Source: Syntrophomonadaceae bacterium (GTDB taxonomy: Bacteria; Bacillota; PH28-bin88). From it: a stretch of DNA of 47,902 nt. The position numbers and the translations under genes were made by a program. The notes beneath the pieces are model-generated. The model was not told the origin of the DNA, did no database searches, and saw nothing but the letters and a program-made list of their open reading frames with translations. Shown in pieces: positions 36,569 through 46,736 of the stretch (the stretch's first letter is position 1; each line of letters opens with the position of its first letter). Location: positions 1 to 47,902 of the forward strand of contig JAGXSE010000038.1 in assembly GCA_018333865.1 (NCBI GenBank), written 5' to 3'.

Positions 36569-38151
36569 TGATGAAAGTGCTCATTGCCGACCCTGTTTCT
36601 GAAAAAGGGTTAGCTTGCTTGCGGGAGGCTCCCGGGCTGGAGATCGAAGTTCAGACAAAGCTGCCTGAAGATCATCTGGCTGCCATAATCGGCGATTACC
36701 ACGCCCTGGTTGTCAGAAGCGAAACCAGGGTGACCAGAAAGATCCTGGAAGCGGCAACCCGGCTTAAAATAATCGGACGAGCCGGGGTGGGTGTAGACAA
36801 TATTGATGTGGAAGCAGCGACCGAAAGGGGGATTGTGGTAGTCAACTCCCCCGAGGGCAACACCGTGGCTGCTGCCGAACACACCCTGGCCATGATGCTG
36901 GCCCTGGCCCGCAACCTTCCCCAGGCCAACAGCCTGTTGAAGGCCGGTACCTGGGAACGGAAAAAGTTTATCGGCATCGAACTGCGCAACAAGGTCCTGG
37001 GTGTGTTGGGCTTGGGCAAGATTGGCACTGAGGTGGCGCGGCGGGCCCGGGGCATGGACATGAAGGTGTTGGCCTATGATCCATATGTTTCGGAAGAGCG
37101 GGCACTGCAGATGGGTGTGGAACTGGCCGGCTTTGACCGGGTGATCAGCGAGGCCGATTTTATCACGGCCCACTTGCCCCTGTCCAAAGATACCTATCAT
37201 CTTTTGAGCCATCGGGAGTTTGCCAAAATGAAACGGGGTGTGCGGGTCTTGAATGTTGCCCGGGGGGGCATTGTGGACGAAGAGGCCCTCTATGAGGCGC
37301 TGCAGTCTGGCAAGGTGGCAGGGGCAGCTATCGATGTGTTTGAGCACGAGCCGAATACAAAAAGCCCCCTGTTTGGCCTGGATAACGTGGTGGTTACCCC
37401 CCATCTGGGGGCATCTACCGAAGAGGCCCAGGTCTATGTTGCGGTGGATGTAGCGGAGGATATTGCCAGAGCTCTGCAGGGCGAGATCGTGTTGAACGCG
37501 GTGAACATCCCCTCCATCAAGCCGGAACTGCGGCAGGTGCTGGAGCCTTTCCTGGGATTGTGCGAAAAGCTTGGCAAGTTCGCCGGCCAGGTGGTTTCCG
37601 GCCACATTCACCAGGCGGAGATCAAATACAATGGAGAATTGGCCCGGTATGACCTGACCTCCCTGACCAACACTCTCTTAAAAGGGCTGTTGAAGCCGGC
37701 TCTTCAGGAAGCTGTCAACTACGTCAATGCTCCTCATGTGGCGAAAAACCGTGGCATCCGGGTGTATGAAAGCAAGTCCTTGGAGCTGGAGGACTATGCC
37801 AACCTCATTTCCGTTACGGTCAGAACCGACAAGGGCGAGAAGCATGTTTCCGGCACCCTGTTCCGTAACAATCAGCCCCGCATTGTCAGATTCGACGGCT
37901 ATACTGTGGATGCCGTACCGGAAGGGCAGATCCTTGTTATTCCCCATATCGACCGGCCCAGGCTGATCGGACCGGTGGGCACTCTGATCGGAGATCATGG
38001 GGTGAATATTGCCGGGATGCAGGTGGGCCGGCAGGAACGGGGAGGCAAGGCAGTCATGTTTTTAGCGGTTGACAGTTCCATTTCCCGGGACCTCCTGGAG
38101 GAAATCATGGGGATCGATGGCGTGCTGGATGTGAAATATGTTCAGCTCTGA
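36568..38151 (+). CDS. serA: D-3-phosphoglycerate dehydrogenase
   Basis: SerA catalyses the first step of serine synthesis, oxidising 3-phosphoglycerate with NAD. The 527-residue protein is the long form: catalytic/NAD domain with VGVDNIDVEAATERGI, GVLGLGKIGTEVARRA, NVARGGIVDEEALYEAL and TPHLGASTEEAQ (catalytic His), then an intervening domain, and a C-terminal ACT domain (VIPHIDRPRLIGPVGTLI ...) that typically gives feedback inhibition by serine. ATG 36568 overlaps the preceding stop by one base and has GGAGG eight bases upstream. Confidence 0.97.
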   Translation: MMKVLIADPVSEKGLACLREAPGLEIEVQTKLPEDHLAAIIGDYHALVVRSETRVTRKILEAATRLKIIGRAGVGVDNIDVEAATERGIVVVNSPEGNTVAAAEHTLAMMLALARNLPQANSLLKAGTWERKKFIGIELRNKVLGVLGLGKIGTEVARRARGMDMKVLAYDPYVSEERALQMGVELAGFDRVISEADFITAHLPLSKDTYHLLSHREFAKMKRGVRVLNVARGGIVDEEALYEALQSGKVAGAAIDVFEHEPNTKSPLFGLDNVVVTPHLGASTEEAQVYVAVDVAEDIARALQGEIVLNAVNIPSIKPELRQVLEPFLGLCEKLGKFAGQVVSGHIHQAEIKYNGELARYDLTSLTNTLLKGLLKPALQEAVNYVNAPHVAKNRGIRVYESKSLELEDYANLISVTVRTDKGEKHVSGTLFRNNQPRIVRFDGYTVDAVPEGQILVIPHIDRPRLIGPVGTLIGDHGVNIAGMQVGRQERGGKAVMFLAVDSSISRDLLEEIMGIDGVLDVKYVQL

Positions 38152-38163
38152 GCAGTGAATTAA

Positions 38164-39525
<1,362 letters not shown>

Positions 39526-39564
39526 TCTTCAATACCCGTGCAGCTCCATTGGTTGGAGATCTCT

Positions 39565-39668
39565 TGCCTGTTCACGAGGCAGACTCCCACGCCGCCTATG
39601 GCGGCACCATCAGAGGATGAAAAAGTCAGTGCGACAGACTTCAATCTGGTACTGGCGTAGCCAGTACC
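39565..39668. other. three-hairpin intergenic segment
   Basis: In the 289-base gap between serS and tRNA-Ser are TGCCT/AGGCA (39565-39581), GCCGCC-TAT-GGCGGC (39591-39605) and GGTACTGGC-GTA-GCCAGTACC (39648-39668), the last a perfect 9-bp stem. There is no T-tract, so it is not a clear terminator. The run of hairpins with GATGAAAAAGTCAGTGCGAC between resembles a mobile-element end; this is only inference. No gene is visible. Confidence 0.5.
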
Positions 39669-39760
39669 TACGAGTTTCTCACATCTAACTTCTCACATCC
39701 CACCTCTATTTTCAGGGCAGGAAGAAACAAGAAGCAAAATGCGTGGGAAAAAATAGGAGA

Positions 39761-39789
39761 TTGACAGCCAAATTATTGCGTGGTATACT
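39761..39789 (+). promoter_or_regulatory. promoter of tRNA-Ser(UGA)
   Basis: TTGACA (39761-39766), 17 bases, TATACT (39784-39789), 25 bases before the tRNA 5' end. Confidence 0.85.
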
Positions 39790-39814
39790 CGTTTTTGCAT
39801 CATTTAATAACGGT

Positions 39815-39903
39815 GGAGGGGTGTCCGAGCGGTTTATGGAGCTGGTCTTGAAAACCAGTGATGCCTCACGGCACCGTGGGTTCGAATCCCACCCCCTCCG
39901 CCA
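39815..39903 (+). tRNA. tRNA-Ser (anticodon UGA)
   Basis: Acceptor GGAGGGG (39815-39821) pairs with CCCCTCC (39893-39899), followed by the G discriminator and an encoded CCA. The anticodon loop is CTTGAAA between CTGGT and ACCAG, anticodon TGA. A long variable arm (GATGCCTCACGGCACC region) and GGTTCGAATCC T-loop complete it. It reads UCA and related codons. Confidence 0.97.
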
Positions 39904-39926
39904 CGCAATCATATTGGGGCCATGCC

Positions 39927-40775
39927 CTATGCTTTTGCAGTCAATTCTCCCGCAATTTTAAGCAACCTGTCTGCCAGGGCTTTCAGAGCCTCTAGTTCCG
40001 GAGTCGCATCTACGAGAACGCCGGCCTGGTGATTGGCGACCTGAACGACCTCTGACACCGCCTGGACTATCTGTTCCACGCCCTCCCTGGTTCCGGCAAT
40101 AATATCGTGGATTTCCTTGGACGAATTGGCAGTGGCGCCTGATAATTTGCGCACTTCTTCCGCCACTACTGTAAACCCGCGCCCATGTACTCCCACCCTG
40201 GCCGCCTCAATGGCCGCGTTCAATCCGATGAGGTTGGTCTGAGCAGCAATCTTTTGAATTACCGAGACGATACTGTCAGTTTCCTTAACACGGATGCTGG
40301 TTTCAGTGGACAGGGCCAAAAGTTTCTCGCCGGTCGCCGCTAAATTCTGTGCCTCCACAGTGATGCGCTGGACTGTATCGGCGATGGGTTTAATGGCACT
40401 AAATAACCTGTCGGCTATCTCCTGCAGTCGGCCTTGCCTTTCTGTCGACTGAGAAATGCTGATGGCACCGATTACTTCCTGGTTCGCATTAAAAACAGGA
40501 AGTCCGATGGCTACATACTGGATCCCAAAGACTTCCTTGCCTACTTCCACAACCACCCGGTCCTTTTCCCGCATGGCCTGAGCAGCTGCCGTAGCCGGAG
40601 GCACAGGGTCACCTTCTCTAATGCGGAGGTCCAGGCCTTTTGCCGGAATATAGAGCAGGGCCTTCTCCCGGTCGGTGATAAAAACGCCCACGTCATCGAA
40701 GGAAAAACCGTTGATCAGTGGTGCCACTGCCAGCAGGTGGTCAAGCATTGTCACATTCTTCTCTGCGCCAGCCAA
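39927..40775 (-). CDS. cytosolic methyl-accepting chemotaxis-like protein
   Basis: A 282-residue protein without membrane segments. The N-terminal ~110 residues ([20 protein letters not shown] ... [20 protein letters not shown]) form a PAS/sensor-like domain; the rest is a helical signalling domain with [20 protein letters not shown] and [20 protein letters not shown], the CheA/CheW-contacting tip. It is probably a soluble chemoreceptor-like transducer. TTG start at 40775 with GGAGG eight bases upstream. The diguanylate cyclase/phosphodiesterase gene precedes it by 38 bases and may be co-transcribed. Confidence 0.88.
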   Translation of the reverse strand: MAGAEKNVTMLDHLLAVAPLINGFSFDDVGVFITDREKALLYIPAKGLDLRIREGDPVPPATAAAQAMREKDRVVVEVGKEVFGIQYVAIGLPVFNANQEVIGAISISQSTERQGRLQEIADRLFSAIKPIADTVQRITVEAQNLAATGEKLLALSTETSIRVKETDSIVSVIQKIAAQTNLIGLNAAIEAARVGVHGRGFTVVAEEVRKLSGATANSSKEIHDIIAGTREGVEQIVQAVSEVVQVANHQAGVLVDATPELEALKALADRLLKIAGELTAKA

Positions 40776-40813
40776 ATCAGACTCCTCCTATATGTGATTT
40801 TTTTTAGCAATCA

Positions 40814-43168
40814 TTACGCGGTTTGGTCCCGGGATAAGACCGCATCGACAAAAATCTTTACTACTTCCGGATCAAACTGGGCCCCGGCATTTTTTATCAG
40901 CTCCGCCAGTGCCTCTTCTTTGGACAGCGACTTGCGGTAAGGTCTTTCCGCCACCATCGCATCATAGGCATCAGCTACCGCTGTGATGCGGGCCTGTAGC
41001 GGAATTTCTTTTTGGCGCAGGCCCCTGGGGTAACCCTGGCCATCCCAGCGTTCATGGTGGGCAAGAACGTATTCCGCCATTTCCGCCATCTCGTTCACCG
41101 AACTCAAGATGCGATATCCAATCTCCGGATGCCGTTGGATTTCCCTCCATTCTTCCGGCGTCAAGCTGCCGCGCTTGTTGAGGATGGTTTCGGAAACGGC
41201 GATCTTGCCGATGTCATGAAGCATTCCCATATTTCGCAGGTCAACAATGATTTCTTCCTTCAGTCCCATCGCCTGTCCAATTTCTGAACTTAGCTCGCTG
41301 ACCCGCCGGGAATGCTGTTCCTCCCGTTTGTTCGTCTCATGGAGGGTACGAATGATCGTATGGACGGTGGTTCCCAGGATGCTCTGGCTTTCAAACAGCT
41401 TCCGGCGGTACATATAGTTCTCTGCCTGCCTCAACACCTCCGAAATGTCCATGTCGGGCGCATTCTTCTGTGCCCAGCCCAGGGATATCGATAATATCAC
41501 GGTGCCGACATTGGTATCTCTGACCTTATCCTGGATCCTCTTCACGATTTGTTCCGTTTCCTTCGGCCCGGTTCCTGGAAGCAAAATCACAAATTCATCT
41601 CCGCCGATGCGCGCAATGATGTCATCTGCCCGGCACTGGCTCTTCATCACCTCGGCCGCTTTTTTCAGCATGGCATCACCCGCTTCATGGCCAAAGGCGT
41701 CATTGGTGAGCTTCAGACCGTTTACATCTGCGATGACAATGGATATGGGCAGGTTCCGGGGGGTATCCAACCGTTTCAGCTCAGCCTCGAAGAACCATCG
41801 GTTGTAAAGGCCGGTCAGTTGATCATGAAAGCTCAGATGTTCAATCTTTCTTAAATTGGCCCGCTCTTCCGTCACATCCCGGAAGACCAGGACCACGCCG
41901 TGGGTATTTTCCAGGTTATCCTTGATTGGTGCGGCACTGTCCGCAATCGCGATCTCCCTGCCGTCTTTGGCAATTAAGAGGGTATGATTGGCTAAACCGA
42001 TGATTTTGCCGGTACGCAGGACTTTCTCCACCGGGTCTTCCAGGGGCCTGCGGGTATATTCGCTCAGGATTGGAAAAACTTCCCTAAAGGCCTTGCCAGC
42101 CGCTTCTTTTTGTGTCCAGCCCGTCAGGGTTTGCGCAACCTGGTTGATGGACTCCACCCGGCCCTGCCGATCGGTGGTGATAACGCCGTCTCCGACGGAA
42201 GAAAGCGTAATCCTCAGGCGCTCCTTTTCTCTGAAAAGATTATTTTCCGCTGCCTTGCGGCGGCGGATATTCAAAGCCAAAAGCCAGATGAACAACAGCA
42301 GTAACAGGATAAAGGCCAAAAGGGAATAGGTTATTATGTTTTGCTGCCGGCGGACCTGCGCGGCTGTCATCATCTGTCCGGTAATATCATGAATCGTGCC
42401 GAATACGGTATTCTTTACCGGGTCGTACTCTGCCATGGAATGGATGTATAAAATCTGGCCATCAGCAGGTCGCCGGATGCGAAACTGGACATTATAAGGT
42501 TCATTCTGACGAATCAGTCCGTCCAGGGCGGCATTCAACATCGGTCGGTATTCCGGTAGCGGAATGGCCTGAACTTCGGCGATGCTCCATGTTTCTCCAA
42601 TGAGACCATAGATTCTTTTGGCACCCTCGGATCCGAAGAACATGCCGGTGGAAAGATTAAATTCCCAATGTCCCAGTCCGGTGATCTTTTCTGCCTGAGT
42701 TAGACGTTGCAAGTTCTGCTGGAGCCGGAGCCTGCTCGCTTCTTTTTCGGTAATGTCATGGATAATGGAATAAAGCATAATCACATCACCCAGCAGGAAT
42801 GGGTATGAATAAACTTCTACCGTCCGGATGGTGCCATCCGCCAGGCGATGGGGGAAGATGAAGTGGTTGCGCCTCTCCGCTGCTGCCGCACTGCGCTCCC
42901 GCGCCACCTCTTCCGGGCGCAGCATGTTGATCTGCTGAATCGTCATCGACTCCAGAACATCCTTCGAATACCCGTAGAAAGCCGCCGCGGCATCATTGGC
43001 CCGGACAATCGCGCCGGATTCCGCTTCAATCAGCAGCATGACAGCCCCGTGGTTTTCAAACAGCGTAAAAAAATCAAAATCAGTTTCCTTCGCTTCAATC
43101 GCTTCAGCAGAGCCTAAGCCTAAGCTTAGCAAAGCGGCGAACAGAAGGCCAATGAAAGCCTTTTTCAT
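40814..43168 (-). CDS. membrane PAS-GGDEF-HD-GYP protein
   Basis: A 784-residue signalling protein: signal peptide (MKKAFIGLLFAALLSLGL), two PAS domains (about 30-150 and 160-270, the first YGYSKDV type), one membrane helix (~276-300, LLAFILLLLLFIWLLAL), a third PAS (~315-430), a GGDEF domain with intact RIGGDEF (~519) and an HD-GYP domain with HDIGK (~649) and HHERWDGQGYP (~705). It can in principle both make and break cyclic di-GMP. The sensory part is probably extracytoplasmic. ATG 43168 has GGGGG eight bases upstream. Confidence 0.93.
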   Translation of the reverse strand: MKKAFIGLLFAALLSLGLGSAEAIEAKETDFDFFTLFENHGAVMLLIEAESGAIVRANDAAAAFYGYSKDVLESMTIQQINMLRPEEVARERSAAAAERRNHFIFPHRLADGTIRTVEVYSYPFLLGDVIMLYSIIHDITEKEASRLRLQQNLQRLTQAEKITGLGHWEFNLSTGMFFGSEGAKRIYGLIGETWSIAEVQAIPLPEYRPMLNAALDGLIRQNEPYNVQFRIRRPADGQILYIHSMAEYDPVKNTVFGTIHDITGQMMTAAQVRRQQNIITYSLLAFILLLLLFIWLLALNIRRRKAAENNLFREKERLRITLSSVGDGVITTDRQGRVESINQVAQTLTGWTQKEAAGKAFREVFPILSEYTRRPLEDPVEKVLRTGKIIGLANHTLLIAKDGREIAIADSAAPIKDNLENTHGVVLVFRDVTEERANLRKIEHLSFHDQLTGLYNRWFFEAELKRLDTPRNLPISIVIADVNGLKLTNDAFGHEAGDAMLKKAAEVMKSQCRADDIIARIGGDEFVILLPGTGPKETEQIVKRIQDKVRDTNVGTVILSISLGWAQKNAPDMDISEVLRQAENYMYRRKLFESQSILGTTVHTIIRTLHETNKREEQHSRRVSELSSEIGQAMGLKEEIIVDLRNMGMLHDIGKIAVSETILNKRGSLTPEEWREIQRHPEIGYRILSSVNEMAEMAEYVLAHHERWDGQGYPRGLRQKEIPLQARITAVADAYDAMVAERPYRKSLSKEEALAELIKNAGAQFDPEVVKIFVDAVLSRDQTA

Positions 43169-43375
43169 CGCAGCGTCCCCCATGCTTTTTCAAAAAACTG
43201 CTTATTATGACAATTTGCAAGCCAATATGCGAAATTATTTGACAAAAATTGACGAATTCCTTTGTTATAATTTGGGAATATGCTTGAAAAAGATACCTGC
43301 AAGAAACAGCATTACAATTTGAGAGCATATCCTGTGAATTCAGAGGAATTTGAGGCAAAACTCAACAGGGCATCA

Positions 43376-43536
43376 GAAAACCCGCACAAACGTGGTGTTG
43401 ATGCGGGTTCCAGTGTTTTAAACGGCAAGGAAGGCGGGATTTAACCAACATGTCCGTGCGGACAACCATATCTGCCGGGGATCCAGGCTACCCATTGCTG
43501 TCCCGGTGCTTTTTCGATACAAAAATGCCTAACGCT
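43376..43536. repeat. 161-bp direct repeat, left copy
   Basis: Identical over all 161 bases to 45892-46052 in the same orientation. It contains the last 16 codons and stop of the ECF gene (43488-43536), a hairpin AACCCGCA/TGCGGGTT (43379-43386 with 43402-43409), and 3'-flanking DNA. The bases just beyond, TTGCACAGATATCA (43536-43549), also match the ECF gene internally at 46265-46278, so the left copy looks like an ECF 3' end with 213 bp (71 codons) removed in frame. Confidence 0.97.
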
Positions 43537-43596
43537 TGCACAGATATCAGCCACAATAAATATATACTCCTCATTTGCTTTTATAGTTCCCCACAA
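43441..43596 (-). CDS. possible 51-residue protein overlapping rloB end
   Basis: A frame from TTG 43596, beginning WGTIKANEEYIFIVADICAS and ending PGRYGCPHGHVG, runs from inside the rloB 3' end into the left repeat. It looks protein-like and has Cys/His pairs, but the ribosome site is poor and no family is recognised. A second frame, ATG 43574 to 43488 (28 residues), ends exactly like the ECF protein. At most one of them is real; both may be recombination scars. Confidence 0.25.
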   Translation of the reverse strand: MWGTIKANEEYIFIVADICASVRHFCIEKAPGQQWVAWIPGRYGCPHGHVG

Positions 43597-44192
43597 TCTC
43601 GCAGGACAATTTTCATAAAACTATGAAGGGAGAAGTCCGGGTTGCGATAGCAGACGACAGTTCCTACCATAAAGCAGTCGGATTCCAATTTCTGAAGCCG
43701 GATTTGTTCTGCCCGGCGGATGGCATGTCTTACATCTTCAAGGGTAATTTGCTTTAGCATCTTTTCGAGATTAGTTTTTTCCTTAATGTCAGCGTCCTGG
43801 TTCAATCCATAGATTCTGCGTACATCAGCAATGTATGCGTCATTTGAAGCAACCGGCCTATTAAAATCTTCTTTATGAAGAATAAACCACAAGTCTATAT
43901 TTACATTGCTATATGCGTGATAAACATTTTTTCCATTCTCTCTCTGGCCTTTTCGGTGAAGTTTTTCACAGAGTTCTATGTTTTGACGAAACCCTGTTTC
44001 CTTGTAATCATAATCGAATAGAGCGGCATTATCGTACTCCGTATAGTTTTTCTTTAGTCTTTCAGGCAAGCCATATGACGTATTGAAAGTAACAACACGT
44101 TCCGGGAAATTCTTTAACAGAAAAGCCACTCGCTTTAAATACATCTCTTCCTGTTGCCCTTCACAAACGCAAAAATAGGTCTTACGATACAC
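43581..44192 (-). CDS. RloB/AbiLii-like protein
   Basis: A 203-residue protein with CEGQQEEMYLKR (residues 9-20), where RloB proteins have CEG-x-T-E, ALFDYDYKE and NVNIDLWFILH, matching the RloB family, which has a Toprim-like fold and probably acts as a nuclease. The glutamate and aspartates that would hold the metal are present. It starts with GTG at 44192, overlapping the ATPase stop by one base, with AAGGAGG upstream, so the two are coupled. The pair matches the lactococcal AbiL type of abortive infection system; that match is from family knowledge and untested here. Confidence 0.82.
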   Translation of the reverse strand: MYRKTYFCVCEGQQEEMYLKRVAFLLKNFPERVVTFNTSYGLPERLKKNYTEYDNAALFDYDYKETGFRQNIELCEKLHRKGQRENGKNVYHAYSNVNIDLWFILHKEDFNRPVASNDAYIADVRRIYGLNQDADIKEKTNLEKMLKQITLEDVRHAIRRAEQIRLQKLESDCFMVGTVVCYRNPDFSLHSFMKIVLRDCGEL

Positions 44193-45493
44193 TATATTTC
44201 CTCCTTTGCTTCTTCAGCGAAAAGCTTGGAAAAGTCAATATACGGAAGTGTACCGTATTTTCCTTTAAAATAATTTAGCAGATAGTTCTGGTCATTCCTA
44301 ACATCTGTGGAACCGAAATCAGCCAGCGAATAAATAGTGCTCTCGAAAGTGTCCTTATCTTTTTCTACGAATTTGATTTGATCACGCCGGAATATCTTGT
44401 TACTAAGATAAATCGGGTTATGAGAAGTAAAGATAAGTTGCGCTCCTTTTTTATTTGCCGATTGATCGTTGAAAAGAGCGATGATGCCTTTAATCAATTC
44501 GGGATGGATTGCCGCGTCAAATTCATCCAGTACGAATATGCCTCCCTTAAAGAACAAGTTTTCAAAGGGAATGGCAAAATCCAAAAGTTTCAAGGTTCCT
44601 CTTGATTCCATCAATTCTGCAGGAACTATTACATCCCGTTTGCCGGACTTGTAGATAGAAACAAGCCGCATATCGGCTGAATGCTCATCCTCGGATTTTT
44701 GGGATTTGAACAGGATTCGCTGAGGACCGAAATCCGCATTTTTTACAAATCCGTCAAGTGTTTCATTCCACGCGAGAAAATCTTTATCAGGTATATCGGC
44801 CACAGAAAGTGTAAGATGCGCTTTTTTAAGGGTAAAATCACTTACCACGATCAGTTTGTTTTTAAAAAAATCAATAACTTTATCGGCAATTTCGTTGCTG
44901 ACGACCGTTTTAAACGCATGTGTCAAAAACAATTCGGTTGGATCAAGGTTTTTATTGATCTTATTTTCAATCTCTCCCAAAAGCTTTTCGTTATATTGTA
45001 TAAGGGAAAGCACCCTTTTGTCCCGATTGATAGCGACCCGTTGGAGGTTTCTCTCAAAAAGCTGAGTCATTCCCTTGTGGATGTTTATCGATAACTGTTC
45101 CGATATAATCTGCCGTTTTTCCTTGTCAAACAGCCAGGTCATGATTTCAAAGGAATAAATAAAATGAGAGCCTTCATTTGTAAACTCCACTTCAAATAAC
45201 ATGGGGTTTTGCTCAAGACTGTGAGCAAAGGGGTATAATTCAAGATTGTTCAAATCCGGAGACGAGGCCTCAAGAGAACCTTGGAGAACGATCTCCCGCA
45301 TCAGCGCCAGTGACATAATAATATTGGATTTTCCGCTGGCGTTTGCACCATAAATGACAGCAGAGGGAAGGATACGCAGTCCATTTTCGCGGATGAGATT
45401 TTTATCTAAAGTCCGCTGTACTCCTGCTCCCATATTCAGTTGGGTCTTGCCCTTGAAGGAGCGGAAGTTTTGAAATGCATACTTTATCAACAT
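44192..45493 (-). CDS. AAA ATPase of RloAB/AbiL type
   Basis: A 433-residue ATPase of the AAA_15/AAA_21, OLD/SMC-related type: FQNFRSFKGKTQLN at the start, Walker A GANASGKSN (49-57), a long middle domain, Walker B FVLDEFDAAIHPEL (~320) and a switch region LIFTSHNPIYLS. Such ATPases accompany RloB nucleases and are thought to control them on sensing infection. ATG 45493 with GAGGAGG upstream. The module is visibly more AT-rich than its neighbours and lies between perfect direct repeats, both signs of transfer. Confidence 0.85.
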   Translation of the reverse strand: MLIKYAFQNFRSFKGKTQLNMGAGVQRTLDKNLIRENGLRILPSAVIYGANASGKSNIIMSLALMREIVLQGSLEASSPDLNNLELYPFAHSLEQNPMLFEVEFTNEGSHFIYSFEIMTWLFDKEKRQIISEQLSINIHKGMTQLFERNLQRVAINRDKRVLSLIQYNEKLLGEIENKINKNLDPTELFLTHAFKTVVSNEIADKVIDFFKNKLIVVSDFTLKKAHLTLSVADIPDKDFLAWNETLDGFVKNADFGPQRILFKSQKSEDEHSADMRLVSIYKSGKRDVIVPAELMESRGTLKLLDFAIPFENLFFKGGIFVLDEFDAAIHPELIKGIIALFNDQSANKKGAQLIFTSHNPIYLSNKIFRRDQIKFVEKDKDTFESTIYSLADFGSTDVRNDQNYLLNYFKGKYGTLPYIDFSKLFAEEAKEEI

Positions 45494-45891
45494 AAAGCAT
45501 CCTCCTCAAAGATTGTTAAAATTGCGCAATTCCTTAGCAATATTATAGCCAATTTTCACATATTTACAACATAATTGAGGAAATATCTCAATCTATTTAT
45601 ATTAATGGTGCTTATTATTCGCAAGTTTCCAAATGGATATTGTTGCTATATTTTATTATTCTTCCGATATCGCTTTTATTTCAACGATAACATGCCGAAA
45701 ATAAAATTTTTTTGCTTATTAGCGCCCCCACTGTTGCCATATTCTTAATACAATTCTTAGATAGTCGTTAATACCCTTTCCGCGCTTGGGCGGCTCGTCG
45801 GGAACAGTGTAGATGGATGGGAGGAAGATGATGCGAGATTGCGATTGCCAGTGGTATTTAGCAGATTTTCGCAAAAATGAGGGGGCAAGTC
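45494..45891. other. AT-rich gap upstream of the ATPase gene
   Basis: About 400 bases without a supported gene. It is AT-rich at 45520-45720 and presumably carries the promoter of the ATPase-rloB pair, which I could not define. A minus-strand frame (45719-45985) crosses into the right repeat but has no convincing start or family. Confidence 0.5.
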
Positions 45892-46052
45892 GAAAACCCG
45901 CACAAACGTGGTGTTGATGCGGGTTCCAGTGTTTTAAACGGCAAGGAAGGCGGGATTTAACCAACATGTCCGTGCGGACAACCATATCTGCCGGGGATCC
46001 AGGCTACCCATTGCTGTCCCGGTGCTTTTTCGATACAAAAATGCCTAACGCT
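45892..46052. repeat. 161-bp direct repeat, right copy
   Basis: Identical to 43376-43536. Here the repeat forms the natural 3' end of the ECF gene (stop at 46004) and its 3' flank, including the hairpin at 45895-45925 that may act as its terminator. The unit from one copy to the next is 2,516 bp, so recombination between copies would release the RloB/ATPase module as a circle of that size and leave one intact copy. Confidence 0.97.
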
Positions 46053-46561
46053 AAAACTGCTATGTAGACAAGTCCTGCCAGTCCCACGTTCACGGCTGAG
46101 CCAATCAACAAGGGTAAAACAATAGTCAGGAAAAAGTTAATGCCAAAAATGGGCGCCAGAGACAGGGGGGCCAGCACCCCATTTAACAGGGTGGTTACGA
46201 TGAAGGCTGCTAACAGGTTGATCCTTTTGGCCAGGAAGCCAAAAGAAAGAGCAAAAAAACCCATTTGCACAGATATCAACCCATGAATGGGCAAGCTAAG
46301 CGGAAAACCAGCAGCTGTGGCACTGAATAAATGGATTAAAGCAGCAATCACACCACCGGGAAGTGCTCCAAAAGCCAATGCACTGAAGTAGCCCGCGGCG
46401 GAATTCAGCGCGATAGCTCCAAGGGGGCCGTACAGTTTGAGGGAGGCGCCGATTACGATTAAAGCGACAAAGATCGCAACCTGGGCAATCAGCATTGGTC
46501 CGGGTGAGTTTTCTGTGAAGAAAAAAGAATTGTTTGATGTTTTCATATTAAACAGCTTCAT
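46004..46561 (-). CDS. ECF transporter S component, substrate unknown
   Basis: A ~185-residue membrane protein with about six hydrophobic helices, e.g. MLIAQVAIFVALIVIGASL and FGALPGGVIAALIHLFSATA, and a short basic tail SKKHRDSNG. The pattern of a small hydrophobic protein with G-x-L-x-G-P-L-G-A turns fits substrate-binding (S) subunits of energy-coupling factor vitamin transporters. The ECF A and T subunits are not in the window. The open frame reaches 46630 across the tRNA gene, so I take ATG 46561 (AAAGGAGA 11 bases upstream). Its last codons are duplicated in the left repeat. Confidence 0.7.
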   Translation of the reverse strand: MKLFNMKTSNNSFFFTENSPGPMLIAQVAIFVALIVIGASLKLYGPLGAIALNSAAGYFSALAFGALPGGVIAALIHLFSATAAGFPLSLPIHGLISVQMGFFALSFGFLAKRINLLAAFIVTTLLNGVLAPLSLAPIFGINFFLTIVLPLLIGSAVNVGLAGLVYIAVLALGIFVSKKHRDSNG

Positions 46562-46587
46562 TGCAAAACGGCTCTCCTTTTTAGTTT

Positions 46588-46681
46588 TGGCGGAGAGAGA
46601 GGGATTCGAACCCTCGGAACCGCTCATCACAGTTCACTCGATTTCGAGTCGAGCGCCTTCGACCAGCTCAGCCATCTCTCC
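46588..46681 (-). tRNA. tRNA-Ser (anticodon CGA)
   Basis: On the minus strand the acceptor GGAGAGA pairs with TCTCTCC, then discriminator G and encoded CCA. The anticodon loop CTCGAAA lies between CTCGA and TCGAG, anticodon CGA. A long variable arm (GAACTGTGATGAGCGGTTC) is typical of serine tRNAs. Confidence 0.97.
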
Positions 46682-46736
46682 GTGTTTCATCTGCCTGGGA
46701 CAGCAGGATCCACCACACCCGGTTACTGGTTATCAA

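Noticed and set aside
36610-37611. 333-residue minus-strand frame
   Set aside because: Shadow of serA in GC-rich DNA, where long antisense frames are common.
43239-43271. TTGACA and TATAAT as a promoter
   Set aside because: The spacing is 21 bases (or 11 from a second TTGACG), outside the normal range.
43280-43444. 54-residue plus-strand frame starting LEKDTCKKQHYNLR
   Set aside because: No ribosome site; a TATAAT lies only 8 bases before the ATG, and half of the frame is the left repeat, so I treat it as chance. It remains a weak possibility.
45719-45985. 88-residue minus-strand frame across the right repeat
   Set aside because: It starts inside the repeat, has no ribosome site or known motif, and the repeat portion is mostly the ECF 3' flank.
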